NCBI RefSeq assembly: GCF_026167545.1
Contig: NZ_CP110678.1
Coordinates: 62,001 to 126,000, forward strand
Direction: 5' to 3'
Length of the DNA: 64,000 nucleotides
From: Sphingomonas sp. S1-29
Lineage (GTDB): Bacteria; Pseudomonadota; Alphaproteobacteria; Sphingomonadales; Sphingomonadaceae
Positions 38,814 through 49,333 of this stretch are shown here, one piece after another. Position 1 is the first letter of the stretch. Each line of letters opens with the position of its first letter. The position numbers and the translations under genes are program-made. The notes beneath the pieces are model-generated. The model saw only the letters and a list, made by a program, of their open reading frames with translations. It was not told the DNA's origin and searched no databases.

Positions 38814-38950
38814 AAATTAGCTTCGCGCCGCGCCTGTAACGAATGGGACCAACAGTACGAATGACGCGGCCCGCTGTTCCCGATTGGCCGAGGGCAGGGC
38901 GTTTCGCAGCGCGGCGTGACGTCGCCGCAAGCCCGCGCTAGCGTGCCGGT

Positions 38951-39403
38951 ATGAGCAGCCTCCACCTCGACAGTTTCCTTCCCTATCGCCTTTCGATCGC
39001 GTCGAACCGCGTGTCGGGCGTGGTCGCGATCACCTACCAGGCGATGTTCGGGCTCCGCATCCCCGAATGGCGGCTGGTCGCGGTGCTCGCCGAGGGCGAA
39101 GGCGCGACGCAACAGGCGCTGGGGGTGGCGACGCGGATGGACAAGGTCACCGTCAGCCGCGCGGCAATCGCTTTGGCCGAACGGGGGCTGGTCGATCGGC
39201 TGCCCAATCCGGGCGACCAGCGATCGCATATCCTGTCGCTGTCGGCGGCGGGGCGCGCGCTGTACGAACAGGTGGCGCCCAAGGCGATCGAGATGGAAGC
39301 GCGGTTGTTCGAGGGCTTCGACGCCGCCGAGCGCCGGCAGCTGCGCGCGATGCTCGAACGGCTCGAAGCGGCGGCGGCGGCACTGGAGACCGAACGGGGT
39401 TGA
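38951..39403 (+). CDS. MarR-family transcriptional regulator, 150 aa
   Basis: 150 residues, usual length. The winged helix is visible: [40 protein letters not shown] (recognition helix), [20 protein letters not shown] (wing with DxR), [16 protein letters not shown]. It binds DNA as a dimer, often repressing divergent genes. Located between the leftward YqcI/YcgG-DUF1989 pair and malate synthase G, it could control either. No obvious dyad found in the gap. Confidence 0.9.
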   Translation: MSSLHLDSFLPYRLSIASNRVSGVVAITYQAMFGLRIPEWRLVAVLAEGEGATQQALGVATRMDKVTVSRAAIALAERGLVDRLPNPGDQRSHILSLSAAGRALYEQVAPKAIEMEARLFEGFDAAERRQLRAMLERLEAAAAALETERG

Positions 39404-39480
39404 TCGTGGGCGCGGGGCGTGCTGAACGGGGTGCACCTCCCCGGGTATTTGCCGAGCATTGCCACAACGAGGAGTCTGCC

Positions 39481-41577
39481 ATGTTCCCCACCGATCGCGC
39501 CGGATTGACCGTCGCCCCCCAGCTTGCGGCGTTCGTCGAGCAATCGGTGTTGCCCGGGCTCGGCATCGATGCGCAGGGCTATTGGCAGGGCGTCGCGGCG
39601 ATCTTCGCGCGCTTCGCCCCGCGCAACCACGCGCTGCTGGCGGTGCGCGACGCATTGCAGGCGAAGATCGACGCCTGGCACGACGCGAATCGCGGCGGCC
39701 CGATCGACCCTGCCGCCTATCAGGCGTTCCTGCGCGAGATCGGCTATCTGGTCGACGAGCCTGCGCCCTTCACGATCGGCACGACCAAGGTCGATCCCGA
39801 GATCGCTTTGCTCGCCGGGCCGCAATTGGTGGTGCCGGTGCTCAATGCCCGCTTCGTCCTCAACGCCGCCAATGCACGCTGGGGCAGCCTGTACGATGCG
39901 CTCTACGGCACCGATGCGCTGCCGGGCAGCCCGAGTGCGGCAGGCTATGACGCCGAGCGCGGCGCGCAGGTGATCGCCCGCGCGCGCGCGTTCCTCGATC
40001 AGGCGGTGCGGCTCGCCAGCGGTAGCTGGGCTGATTTCACCACCGGATTGCTCGATCTTGCCGACCCGAGCCAGTTCGTCGGGCACAACGGTGCGAACCT
40101 GCTGTTCGTGCATCACGGCCTGCATATCGAAGTCGTGTTCGACCGCGATCACCCGATCGGCGCTACCGACCCGGCGGGGATCGCCGATGTCCTGATGGAG
40201 TCTGCGCTGACGACGATCGTCGATCTGGAGGATTCGATCGCCGCGGTCGATGCCGACGACAAGGTTGCGGCCTATGCCAATTGGCTGGGGCTGATGCGCG
40301 GCGACCTGGCCGAGACCTTCGCCAAGCAGGGCGAGACGCTGACACGGACGCTTAACCCCGACCGCAGCTACGCGATCGCCGATGGCCGCGAGCTGGTGCT
40401 GCCGGGCAGGGCGGTGCTGTTCGTGCGCAATGTCGGTCACCTGATGACGACGCCCGCGGTGCTGCTACCCGGCGGCGACGAAGCGCCTGAGGGGATTCTC
40501 GACGCGATCCTGACCGCTACGATCGCGCTGTACGACCTGCGCGGGCTCGGCCGCTATCGCAACAGCCGCACCGGATCGGTCTATATCGTCAAACCCAAGA
40601 TGCATGGCCCCGCCGAATGCGCCTTCACCAACGATCTGTTCGACGCGGTCGAGGATTTGCTCGAGCTCAATCGCCACACGATCAAGGTGGGGGTGATGGA
40701 CGAGGAGCGCCGCACCTCGGCCAATCTCGCCGCCTGCATCGAAGCGGTGCGCGACCGGATCGTGTTCATCAACACCGGCTTTCTCGATCGCACCGGCGAC
40801 GAGATCCACACCGCGATGCGCGCCGGGCCGATGGTGCCCAAGGGCGAGATGAAGGGCAGCGGCTGGATCAAGGCGTATGAGGATCGCAACGTGCTGATCG
40901 GGTTGGCGGCCGGGTTCGCGGGGCGCGCGCAGATCGGCAAGGGGATGTGGGCGGCGCCCGATCGGATGGCCGACATGCTCGAACAGAAGATCGCGCACCC
41001 GATGACCGGCGCGAACACCGCCTGGGTGCCGTCGCCCACCGCCGCGACGCTCCACGCGCTGCATTACCACCAGGTCGACGTGGCGGCTCGGCGCGCCGCG
41101 CGCGCCGCCGAGCCGATCCCGGCGCTTGCCGATTTGTTGACGATCCCGCTGGCGCTGGGCCGCAACTGGACGCCGCAGGAAGTCGCGCGCGAGCTCGACA
41201 ACAATGCGCAGGGCATCCTTGGCTATGTCGTGCGCTGGGTCGACCAGGGGGTCGGGTGTTCGAAGGTGCCCGATATCGACGATGTCGGGCTGATGGAGGA
41301 CCGCGCGACGCTGCGGATCAGTTCGCAATTGCTCGCCAACTGGCTGGCGCACGGCATCGCGTCTGAGACCGAGGTCGATGCCGCGCTGAAGCGGATGGCG
41401 GCGAAAGTCGATGCGCAGAACGCCGATGATCCGCACTACCAGCCGATGGCCGGACGCGAGGACGAGTCGCTCGCCTATCGGGCGGCATGCGCGCTGGTGT
41501 TCGAGGGCGCGGCGCAGCCCAATGGCTATACCGAGCCGCTGCTCCATCGCTTCCGCCAGCAGGCGAAGGCGCGCTGA
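39481..41577 (+). CDS. glcB: Malate synthase G, 698 aa
   Basis: 698 residues, close to the usual 720. Family landmarks: [40 protein letters not shown], the catalytic core [20 protein letters not shown] and [20 protein letters not shown] with Arg and Glu of the active site, [13 protein letters not shown], and [15 protein letters not shown]. It condenses glyoxylate and acetyl-CoA to malate in the glyoxylate shunt. ATG 39481 follows GAGGAG at 8 nt; the frame is open further upstream in a GC-rich region, but that extension has no family similarity. Confidence 0.97.
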   Translation: MFPTDRAGLTVAPQLAAFVEQSVLPGLGIDAQGYWQGVAAIFARFAPRNHALLAVRDALQAKIDAWHDANRGGPIDPAAYQAFLREIGYLVDEPAPFTIGTTKVDPEIALLAGPQLVVPVLNARFVLNAANARWGSLYDALYGTDALPGSPSAAGYDAERGAQVIARARAFLDQAVRLASGSWADFTTGLLDLADPSQFVGHNGANLLFVHHGLHIEVVFDRDHPIGATDPAGIADVLMESALTTIVDLEDSIAAVDADDKVAAYANWLGLMRGDLAETFAKQGETLTRTLNPDRSYAIADGRELVLPGRAVLFVRNVGHLMTTPAVLLPGGDEAPEGILDAILTATIALYDLRGLGRYRNSRTGSVYIVKPKMHGPAECAFTNDLFDAVEDLLELNRHTIKVGVMDEERRTSANLAACIEAVRDRIVFINTGFLDRTGDEIHTAMRAGPMVPKGEMKGSGWIKAYEDRNVLIGLAAGFAGRAQIGKGMWAAPDRMADMLEQKIAHPMTGANTAWVPSPTAATLHALHYHQVDVAARRAARAAEPIPALADLLTIPLALGRNWTPQEVARELDNNAQGILGYVVRWVDQGVGCSKVPDIDDVGLMEDRATLRISSQLLANWLAHGIASETEVDAALKRMAAKVDAQNADDPHYQPMAGREDESLAYRAACALVFEGAAQPNGYTEPLLHRFRQQAKAR

Positions 41578-42597
41578 TCAATATTTGTCGCGGCGCGGCT
41601 TTACCTGGCGCTTGCTAGGCAGCGTGTCGGCCATCCGCGCACCGCGCTCGCCCTGCGGCCGCGCATGGCCGGTGGTCGAATCGACCCCGGTCTGGCGCTC
41701 GGCCTCGGCATTGATCTCGGCACCGATCAGCACCGCATAGCTCGACACGAACAGCCACATGAGCAGCACCACCACCGCACCGAGCGCGCCATAGGTGGCG
41801 TTGTAGTTGGCGAAATTGGCGGCATAGATCCCGAAGCCGAAGGTCGCCGCCAGCCACAGCACGGTGGCGGCGAGCGACCCGACCGACAGCCACTGCCAGC
41901 GCGCGCGCGCGCGATCGGGGCCGTAGCGATAGACGCAGGCAAAGGCGGTGGTGGCGATCAGCGTCGCGACCAGCCAGGTCAGCGCCTGGATGAGGACGAC
42001 GCCGGCGGGGCCGAGCAGGTCGGTGAAGACGCGCAGATAGCCGAGCGCGCCCGCCGACAGCAGCCCGACGATCGCGGCGATGACCGCCCCGATCGTCAGC
42101 AACGCCGACAGCAAGGTCGTCTTGAAGAAATTGCGCCCCTCTTCCTCTTCATACACCACGTTGAGCGCTTGGATGATCGCGCTCGACGCGCGCATCGCGC
42201 CATAGATCGACAGCGTCAGCGCCACCGCCAGCGCGAGCCCCGCGGTGTCGGCGGCGGTAGTGACGACCGAGATCAGCTGGTCCGAGATAAGCTTGGCGGC
42301 CTCGGCGGGCATCAGTTCGAACAAGGTCTGCATATGCCCGGTCACCGTCACCGGATCGGCGACGAGGCCATAGGTCATCACCACCGCGCCGAGCAGCGGG
42401 ACGAACGACAGGAACGCGTAGAAGGCGACCCCCGCCGCCATCAGCGACAGGTTGTGATACCCCATCATCGTGTAGACGCGGAACAGGATCGATCGCCACG
42501 CGGGCCAGGGATGGTGCCAGGGGCGCCGCGAATCGAACCCCGGAATGCTGGCATTCGCGGCGTCGGGCTGGTCGGTACTGGTCGCCGCGTCGGTCAT
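41578..42597 (-). CDS. YihY/BrkB-family membrane protein, 339 aa
   Basis: 339 residues with six hydrophobic spans. Landmarks: MMGYHNLSLMAAGVAFYAFL (the AxxxAFY box), IYGAMRASSAIIQALNVVYE, EEEGRNFFKTTLLSALLTIG, and ATYGALGAVVVLLMWLFVSS followed by YAVLIGAEINAE. These mark the YihY/virulence factor BrkB family of inner membrane proteins (once called RNase BN). Function not firmly known. Soluble basic C-tail of about 50 residues. Its stop directly abuts the end of glcB. Confidence 0.92.
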   Translation of the reverse strand: MTDAATSTDQPDAANASIPGFDSRRPWHHPWPAWRSILFRVYTMMGYHNLSLMAAGVAFYAFLSFVPLLGAVVMTYGLVADPVTVTGHMQTLFELMPAEAAKLISDQLISVVTTAADTAGLALAVALTLSIYGAMRASSAIIQALNVVYEEEEGRNFFKTTLLSALLTIGAVIAAIVGLLSAGALGYLRVFTDLLGPAGVVLIQALTWLVATLIATTAFACVYRYGPDRARARWQWLSVGSLAATVLWLAATFGFGIYAANFANYNATYGALGAVVVLLMWLFVSSYAVLIGAEINAEAERQTGVDSTTGHARPQGERGARMADTLPSKRQVKPRRDKY

Positions 42598-42802
42598 CTA
42601 TTCCCCCATCTGACTGCCTCCCTAACGCCGACAACGCCGTGAGGATGCATGGCGCCCGGCAGCGGACACGCTTTGCACCTGACATTGCAGCCAAAAAACT
42701 GCATGGGGGCGGGGAGCATAAAGCCTCGCCGGTCGTTTGCGGGGTTTGAGGGGAAGAACGCGCCGCGTTCGCCAGCACCCCGCACGCACAGCGGGGCCAT
42801 CA

Positions 42803-45037
42803 GTGGGAACGGGTAGAGTTCTGAGCAATCTTTTATCGGGCCGTCGCGCGGGCCTGGGTGTCTCGACGCTGGCGCTGGTGTCCACGCTGGTGTTGGTCCC
42901 CCACGCCGCGGTTGCGCAAATTGCGCCCGAGCCCGCCCCGGAGCAGTCGGCTCCCGCGCCGCAGGTCGAAGGTCCGATCATCCCCGAGGCCGAGTTCGAA
43001 GCCGCGCTGCCCTCGCTTTCGGGCGACATCAACGCGCCGCTCGAACCGATGCAGGATTTCGAGACCCCGGCCGCCCCGCCGACGACCGCCGATACCGCGC
43101 CCGCGGCTCAGGTGGTCGCCCCCGGGGTGACCGATCCCAACGCCATCGCGCCGCAACCGCTATCGGCCGAGGCGACCCTTGCCGAGCCGCTGCCGCCGCT
43201 TGCGACCTTCGAGGTCAATCCGCCGAGCGAGGTGGCGGCGGGCACCGACACCAAGCCGGTCGAGATCCGCTATACCACCGTGGTCGAAGGGCTCGAACAG
43301 GCAGGCCTCGACGACGAGTTCGAAGCGCTCTCGGCGCTCGAGGAAGGCGATGGCGAAGCCGCCAACGCGACCCAGGTCGCGGCGCGCGCGCGCGAGGACG
43401 AGGAGTTGGCGCTGCGGCTGCTGCGTTCGATCGGCCATTACGACGCGACCGTGGTGTCGGCGGTCGAGCAGAACCCCGCCAATTCGGGCAATTTGCGCGC
43501 AGTGCTCACCGCGACGCCGGGCCCGATGTACCGCTTCGGTTCGATCGAAGTGAAGGCCGACGAGACCGTTCCTGCCGGCATGATCCTGCGCGAGCTGCCG
43601 CTGAAGGTTGGCGAGAATATCGATGCTGCGCGCGTCCAGGGCGCCGAGGCGAATGTCTCGCTCAAGCTGCCGCAACAAGGCTATCCCTTCGCCGAAGTCG
43701 GGCAGCGCGACATCCTGCTCGACGAACGCGTCTTTACCGGCGCCTACACGCTGCCGGTGACGACCGGACCGCGATCGTCGTTCGGGACAATCACCACCGA
43801 GGGCGATCCGGTGTTCGAGGTCGATCATCTGCAGGTGCTGACCCGCTTCGACGCGGGTGAACTCTATGACAGCCGCAAGGTCGATGATCTGCGCGATGCG
43901 CTGATCGCCACCAGCCTGTTTTCGACGGTGTCGGTCGAGCCGCAGCGCACCGGCACCCCAGGCCCTGACGGCACGGAACAGGTGAACCTGCTGGTCCGCC
44001 AGAACAAGGGGCCAGCGCGCTCGCTGACCGCCGAGGCGGGCTATGGCACCGGCCAAGGCCTTCGCGTCGAGGGCGCCTGGACGCATCGCAACCTGTTTCC
44101 CCCCGAAGGCGCGCTGATCGCCAACGTCGTCGCGGGCACGCAGGAACAGGGGCTGGGGGTCACCTTCCGGCGTTCGAACGCCGGAAGGCGCGATCGCACC
44201 GTGTCGCTGACGGCCAGCGCCAACCGCTCCAACTACGAAGCGTTCGAGGCGTTCACCGGCACCTTGTCGGGACGGATCAGCTATGATTCGACGCCGATCT
44301 GGCAGAAGCGGATCACCTATTATTACGGGCTCGAGCTGATCGGCACCAACGAGGACGTGTTCGACTTCGACCTGAACGATCGCGTCCGCCGAACCTATGG
44401 CATCGCCGCGGCGCCGCTGTTCATCGGCTTCGATACCTCGGATGATTTGCTCAATCCGACCAAGGGCTTCCGGCTCAAGCTCAACGTCAGCCCAGAAGCA
44501 GCGGTGCAGGGCAGTGCGCGCCCCTATGGCCGGTTCATGGTCGAGGGTACGGCGTACTACCCGATCGGCGACAGCATCGTGCTGGCCGGCCGCGCACGCG
44601 CCGGCGCAATCGCGGGAATTTCGCGCGACGATCTGGCGCCCTCGCGGCGTTATTATTCGGGCGGCGGCGGATCGGTGCGCGGCTTCGGATTCCAGGAACT
44701 CGGTCCGCGCACGACCGAGCCCAATCCCGATTTCGATCCCGAGGATGAAGACAGCTCGCCCACGGTGTTTCGCCCGATCGGCGGCCGCAGCCTGAACGAG
44801 TTCGCGATCGAGGCGCGCTATCGCTTCGGCAATTTCGGCATCGTCCCCTTCATCGATGCCGGCCAGGTGTATGACAGCACGCTGCCCAAGGGATCGGACC
44901 TGCGCTTCGGCGCGGGGATCGGCGGGCGTTTCTATACCAATTTCGGCCCGATGCGGCTCGATGTCGCAACCCCGATCGCGCGCCGCGAGGGCGAATCGCT
45001 GATCGCGGTCTATATCTCGATCGGGCAGGCGTTTTGA
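42803..45037 (+). CDS. tamA: TamA-type outer membrane assembly protein (Omp85 family), 744 aa
   Basis: About 744 residues. A signal peptide (LGVSTLALVSTLVLVPHAAVAQ) is followed by a Pro/Ala-rich linker, POTRA domains (KPVEIRYTTVVEGLEQAGLD; RFGSIEVKADETVPAGMILR) and an Omp85 beta-barrel with the conserved YYSGGGGSVRGFGFQELG loop and C-terminal RLDVATPIARREGE ... VYISIGQAF. The barrel helps insert autotransporter-type outer membrane proteins. GTG 42803 is taken as start; the true start may differ, since no ATG lies before the signal peptide. It overlaps tamB by 1 nt (TGATG). Confidence 0.9.
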   Translation: MGTGRVLSNLLSGRRAGLGVSTLALVSTLVLVPHAAVAQIAPEPAPEQSAPAPQVEGPIIPEAEFEAALPSLSGDINAPLEPMQDFETPAAPPTTADTAPAAQVVAPGVTDPNAIAPQPLSAEATLAEPLPPLATFEVNPPSEVAAGTDTKPVEIRYTTVVEGLEQAGLDDEFEALSALEEGDGEAANATQVAARAREDEELALRLLRSIGHYDATVVSAVEQNPANSGNLRAVLTATPGPMYRFGSIEVKADETVPAGMILRELPLKVGENIDAARVQGAEANVSLKLPQQGYPFAEVGQRDILLDERVFTGAYTLPVTTGPRSSFGTITTEGDPVFEVDHLQVLTRFDAGELYDSRKVDDLRDALIATSLFSTVSVEPQRTGTPGPDGTEQVNLLVRQNKGPARSLTAEAGYGTGQGLRVEGAWTHRNLFPPEGALIANVVAGTQEQGLGVTFRRSNAGRRDRTVSLTASANRSNYEAFEAFTGTLSGRISYDSTPIWQKRITYYYGLELIGTNEDVFDFDLNDRVRRTYGIAAAPLFIGFDTSDDLLNPTKGFRLKLNVSPEAAVQGSARPYGRFMVEGTAYYPIGDSIVLAGRARAGAIAGISRDDLAPSRRYYSGGGGSVRGFGFQELGPRTTEPNPDFDPEDEDSSPTVFRPIGGRSLNEFAIEARYRFGNFGIVPFIDAGQVYDSTLPKGSDLRFGAGIGGRFYTNFGPMRLDVATPIARREGESLIAVYISIGQAF

Positions 45038-48000
45038 TGACCGACACTATGGTGCACGACCAGCCCGACGCGCCGCACGACGAGCATATCGTCGTTCGTG
45101 CGCCGCTGTGGCAGCGTATCCTGAAATGGGTCGGGATCGCGATCGGCGTCATCGCGTTGTTGCTGCTGGTCATCGTCGCGGTGATGAACACCGCGCCGGG
45201 CCGGCGCTTCGTCGCCGACCAGATCAACGGCTATACGCTCGCCTCGGGCCTCAATATCCAGGTCGGGCGGATCGAAGGGTCGTTGTACGGGTCGATGGTG
45301 CTGCGCGATGTGCGCATTCGCGACCAGCGCGGGGTGTTCGCGACCTCGCCCAGCCTTGCGGTCGATTGGCGGCCGTTCGCCTTTGCATCGAACCATGTCG
45401 ACATCCGGTCGCTGACCAGCCCGCTGGTGCGCGTCGCGCGGCTGCCCGAATTGAAGGAGACGCCGAGCGATCCCGACGCGCCGTTGCTGCCCGATCTCGA
45501 CATCGACGTGAATCGCCTGGCGATCGAGCGGATCGAGCTCGCGCCCGCGGTGGCCGGCCAGCGCTATATCGCGCGGATCGACAGCGAGGTGCATATCGCC
45601 GATCGTCGCGCGCAGCTCACCGCCAACGCAGCGACGATCGCCGCGGCAGGGGTTGCCGGCGGCGACCGGCTGACTTTGGCGCTCGACGCGGTGCCCGATG
45701 ACGATCGCTTCGACGTCGATCTGAAGCTCAATGCCCCGGCTGGCGGGATGATCGGCAGCATGGCGTCGCTCAAGGCGCCGTTGTTCGTCACGATCGACGG
45801 GCAAGGGACATGGGCGCGCTGGACGGGCCGGCTGGCGGGAACGCTCGGCGGCCAGAGCCTTGCCAATATCGGCATCACCGCGCGCGACGGCTTCTTCCAG
45901 GTACGCGGCCGCGCGCAGCCCGGCGTCTATCTCGAAGGTCCGGTCGAGCGGCTGACGTCGCCCGCGTTGCAGGTCGCGCTCGATGCGCGGTTGCTCGAGA
46001 ACCGCCGCCTCGACACCCAGCTTCGGCTGCGGTCGGACGCGCTGGCGGTATCGACGCAAGGGTTGCTCGATCTGGGGCGTAGCCGGTTCGAAGGCTTCCG
46101 CGCCGAAGCGTTGCTGCTGACCCCCGGCGCGATCCTCGAAAACCTCAACGGCAACGCGGTGCGCGCGCAGGTTGCGCTCGACGGCGCGTTCGCGACGCCG
46201 ACGGTCGACTATAAGCTGCAGGCGGCGGCGATCGGCTTCGGCGAAACCGTGGTCGAACAACTTTACGCCGAAGGCCGCGCGACGGTGAATGCCGATCGCA
46301 TCCTGGTACCGGTCAGCGCGCGCGCGGCGCGCGTCTCGGGGCTCAACGCCGCGGTGGGCGGCCTCGTCACCAATGTCACGATCAACGGCGACCTCGCCTA
46401 TTCGGGCGACCAGATCCTGTCGGACAATCTGCGCATCCGATCGGACCGGATCGACGCCACCGCGATCATCGTCGCCGACTTGGGCAGCGGGCGCTATACC
46501 GGCGCGCTAAAGGGCCGGGTCAACGATTACGAGCTCGCCTCGATCGGCATCCTCGACCTCAGCACCGACGCCGATGTCGTCGCGACCGCCGACGGCTATG
46601 GCATTCGCGGCCGCGTCGTGGCGCAGACCAAGCGGCTGTTCAACGATGGCATCCGCAATTTCCTGGGCGGCAACGCCACCACCGCGGCGAACGTGTCCAT
46701 GGGGCCCGACGGGATCGTCCGCTTCGACAATCTGCGACTGAATGCGCCGCAATTCCGCATTACGCGCGGATCGGGGCAATATGACTTTGCCGGACCGCTG
46801 CTGGTCAATGCCGATGCGGTGTCGACGCAATATGGTCCGATTTCGGCGCGGGTGAGCGGCAGCGTCGCCGCGCCGGTGGTGCTCGTTCGCGCGCCGCGCC
46901 CGGGGGTCGGCGTCGGCCTGACCAATCTGGTCGCGAACATTCGCGGGCAGGGCGAAGGCTATGCGATCAAGGCGACGGGCGGCACCGATTATGGCCCGTT
47001 CAACGCCAATGTCCTGCTGCGGACCGCGCCGCGCCTCACCGCCGATATCCGCGATACCGTGTTCGCTGGCATCAACATCAATGGTCGCGTCGCGGCAACC
47101 GATGCGGGTCCGTTCACCGGTGCGCTGAACTTCTCGGGCTCGGGCGTCAACGGCATCGCACGCTTGGGTGCGGTCGGGCGGTACCAGAGCGCCAATGTCA
47201 GCGCGCGCGCCTATAACGCGCGGATTCCAGGCGATGCCGGGCTGACGATCGGGCGCGCGATCATCGATGGTTCGGTGGTGCTGTACGACGATGCGCCCGC
47301 GGTGGTGTTCGACGCGCAGGTCGCCAATTTCCGCCAGGGCGAGTTCGTCGTGACCCAGGCGCGCGCACGCGGCAATTATCGCGGCGGCAACGGCACCGTG
47401 ACCGCGCTCGCGCGGGGCTCGTCGGGCGTGCCGTTCGAGATCGCGGCCAATGCGCGATTGAGCCCGAACCAGTATCTTGTGGCGCTCAAGGGCACCGGCA
47501 ACGGCATCGATTTTCGCACCGCGCAGCCCGCGCGGATCGTCCCCGTCAATGGCGGCTATCGCCTGTTCCCGACACGGCTCGATTTCGACAATGGCTCGGC
47601 GCGAGTGGCGGGCACCTATGGCAACGGCATGTCGGTGCAGGCACGGCTCGACAAGCTCGACCTGGCGGTCGCCAATGCGTTCGTGCCAGGGCTCGGGCTC
47701 GGCGGATCGGCTACCGGCAGTTTCGAGGCGAACCAGGCGGCGGGTGCGGCGTTCCCGACCGGCACTGCGCGCATCGAGATCGACAATTTCACGCGATCGA
47801 GTCTCGCCACGGTTTCGGCCCCGGTCGATATCCAGGCGATCGGCACGCTCGGATCGGGGCGCAGCGACCTGCGCGCGATCGTCCAGCGCGGCGGCGCGAC
47901 GATCGGCCGCGTCGTGGCAGGCTTCACCCCGGGCAGCGGCGGCTATGCGCAGGCGCCGTTGACCGGTGGCATCCGCTATAACGGCCCGTCGGACGTGCTG

Positions 48001-49251
48001 TTCTCGCTGTCGGGCATCGCCGATCAGCAAGTGTCGGGACCGGTGGGGATCGCTGCCGACTTCTCGGGCACTGTCGGCGCGCCGCGGATCGCCGGCGTCG
48101 TTCGCGCGAACAACCTGACGTATGAAAACGAAACCTATGGCACGCGGCTGACCGCGATGCGGGTCAACGGTCGGTTCAACAATGATCGCTTCGAACTGAC
48201 CGAAGTCCGCGCGACGGCGGGCGAGGGCAGTGTCACCGCGCAGGGCTATGTCGGGCTTGCCGCCAATAGCGGCTTCCCGATCGATATCCGGGCCAAGCTC
48301 GACAATGCGCGGCTGGCGCGTAGCGATGCGCTGGGCGCGACTGCGACGGGAAATATCCACCTGACCAACGGCGCCAATGGCGGGTTGATCGAGGGTGATA
48401 TCCTGATCCCCGAGGCGCGCTATCAGGTGATCCGCCAGGGTGCCGCCGAGGTTGCGGTGCTCACCGGCGTCCGCCGCCGCGGCGAGGTCGTGCGGGCGGC
48501 CGACGATGGCGACGACACGCCATCGGGGCCACCGGGGCTGTTCCGGCTGGCGATCAACGTGCGCGCGGACAACCGGCTGTATGTCTCGGGCATGGGGCTA
48601 GAATCCGAATGGGAGGCCGATCTTCGCGTCGGCGGCACGTCGGCCGCGCCGCGGATCACCGGGACGATCGAAGTCGTGCGCGGTACCTATTCCTTCTCGG
48701 GCAAGCGCTTCGACCTGACGCGCGGCGTGATCAGCTATGAGGGCAACAATCTCACCAACCCTAATATCGCGATATCGGCGAGCACGACGACCGAGGGGGT
48801 GACGGCGATCATCAACGTTACCGGCACCGCGCAGCGGCCGCAGGTGGCGTTCACCTCGACCCCCGCACTGGCGCAGGACGAAGTGCTCTCGCGAGTGTTG
48901 TTCGGCAGCTCGGTGACGAACCTGTCGGCGATCCAGGCGATCCAGCTCGCCTCGGCGCTCAATTCGCTGCGCGGATCGGGCGGCGGGCTCAATCCGCTGG
49001 GCGAGCTTCGCCAGGCGGGTGGGATCGACCGGCTGCGGATCGTCGGCGGCGACGAGGCGACCGGGCGCGGGACGGCATTGTCGGCGGGGCAGTATCTGAC
49101 CGATGACATCTATGTCGAGATCATCACCGACGCGCGCGGCTTCACCGCGACCCAGCTCGAGGTCGCGCTGACCAAGACGCTGAGCGTATTGTCGCAGACC
49201 GGATCGTTCGGCGGGTCGAGCGTCAATTTCCGCTACTCGCGCGACTATTGA
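45037..49251 (+). CDS. tamB: TamB-type inter-membrane translocation/lipid transport protein, 1404 aa
   Basis: 1404 residues. One N-terminal membrane anchor (WVGIAIGVIALLLLVIVAVM), then a long repetitive beta-structure typical of AsmA/TamB bridge proteins, and a C-terminal DUF490 domain: GTSAAPRITGTIEVVRGTYS, FDLTRGVISYEGNNLTNPNI, VAFTSTPALAQDEVLSRVLF, LTDDIYVEIITDARGFTATQ. Together with TamA it spans the periplasm. Directly downstream of tamA (TGATG overlap), the conserved operon. Confidence 0.96.
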   Translation: MTDTMVHDQPDAPHDEHIVVRAPLWQRILKWVGIAIGVIALLLLVIVAVMNTAPGRRFVADQINGYTLASGLNIQVGRIEGSLYGSMVLRDVRIRDQRGVFATSPSLAVDWRPFAFASNHVDIRSLTSPLVRVARLPELKETPSDPDAPLLPDLDIDVNRLAIERIELAPAVAGQRYIARIDSEVHIADRRAQLTANAATIAAAGVAGGDRLTLALDAVPDDDRFDVDLKLNAPAGGMIGSMASLKAPLFVTIDGQGTWARWTGRLAGTLGGQSLANIGITARDGFFQVRGRAQPGVYLEGPVERLTSPALQVALDARLLENRRLDTQLRLRSDALAVSTQGLLDLGRSRFEGFRAEALLLTPGAILENLNGNAVRAQVALDGAFATPTVDYKLQAAAIGFGETVVEQLYAEGRATVNADRILVPVSARAARVSGLNAAVGGLVTNVTINGDLAYSGDQILSDNLRIRSDRIDATAIIVADLGSGRYTGALKGRVNDYELASIGILDLSTDADVVATADGYGIRGRVVAQTKRLFNDGIRNFLGGNATTAANVSMGPDGIVRFDNLRLNAPQFRITRGSGQYDFAGPLLVNADAVSTQYGPISARVSGSVAAPVVLVRAPRPGVGVGLTNLVANIRGQGEGYAIKATGGTDYGPFNANVLLRTAPRLTADIRDTVFAGININGRVAATDAGPFTGALNFSGSGVNGIARLGAVGRYQSANVSARAYNARIPGDAGLTIGRAIIDGSVVLYDDAPAVVFDAQVANFRQGEFVVTQARARGNYRGGNGTVTALARGSSGVPFEIAANARLSPNQYLVALKGTGNGIDFRTAQPARIVPVNGGYRLFPTRLDFDNGSARVAGTYGNGMSVQARLDKLDLAVANAFVPGLGLGGSATGSFEANQAAGAAFPTGTARIEIDNFTRSSLATVSAPVDIQAIGTLGSGRSDLRAIVQRGGATIGRVVAGFTPGSGGYAQAPLTGGIRYNGPSDVLFSLSGIADQQVSGPVGIAADFSGTVGAPRIAGVVRANNLTYENETYGTRLTAMRVNGRFNNDRFELTEVRATAGEGSVTAQGYVGLAANSGFPIDIRAKLDNARLARSDALGATATGNIHLTNGANGGLIEGDILIPEARYQVIRQGAAEVAVLTGVRRRGEVVRAADDGDDTPSGPPGLFRLAINVRADNRLYVSGMGLESEWEADLRVGGTSAAPRITGTIEVVRGTYSFSGKRFDLTRGVISYEGNNLTNPNIAISASTTTEGVTAIINVTGTAQRPQVAFTSTPALAQDEVLSRVLFGSSVTNLSAIQAIQLASALNSLRGSGGGLNPLGELRQAGGIDRLRIVGGDEATGRGTALSAGQYLTDDIYVEIITDARGFTATQLEVALTKTLSVLSQTGSFGGSSVNFRYSRDY

Positions 49252-49333
49252 TGCCTGAAGAACGGAAGGCGGGCGATGTCCCGCCTTCCGTCGCTGCGCA
49301 AGATCGCCTAGCGAAGGCCGCGGGAGAAACGCG

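Noticed and set aside
39067..39480. N-terminal extension of malate synthase G
   Set aside because: Arg/Gly-rich, overlaps the marR gene, no family similarity; ATG 39481 has a good ribosome binding site.
46507..48360. Long leftward open frame (617 codons) inside tamB
   Set aside because: Arg/Ala-rich antisense frame in a very GC-rich gene; tamB on the other strand has clear domains.
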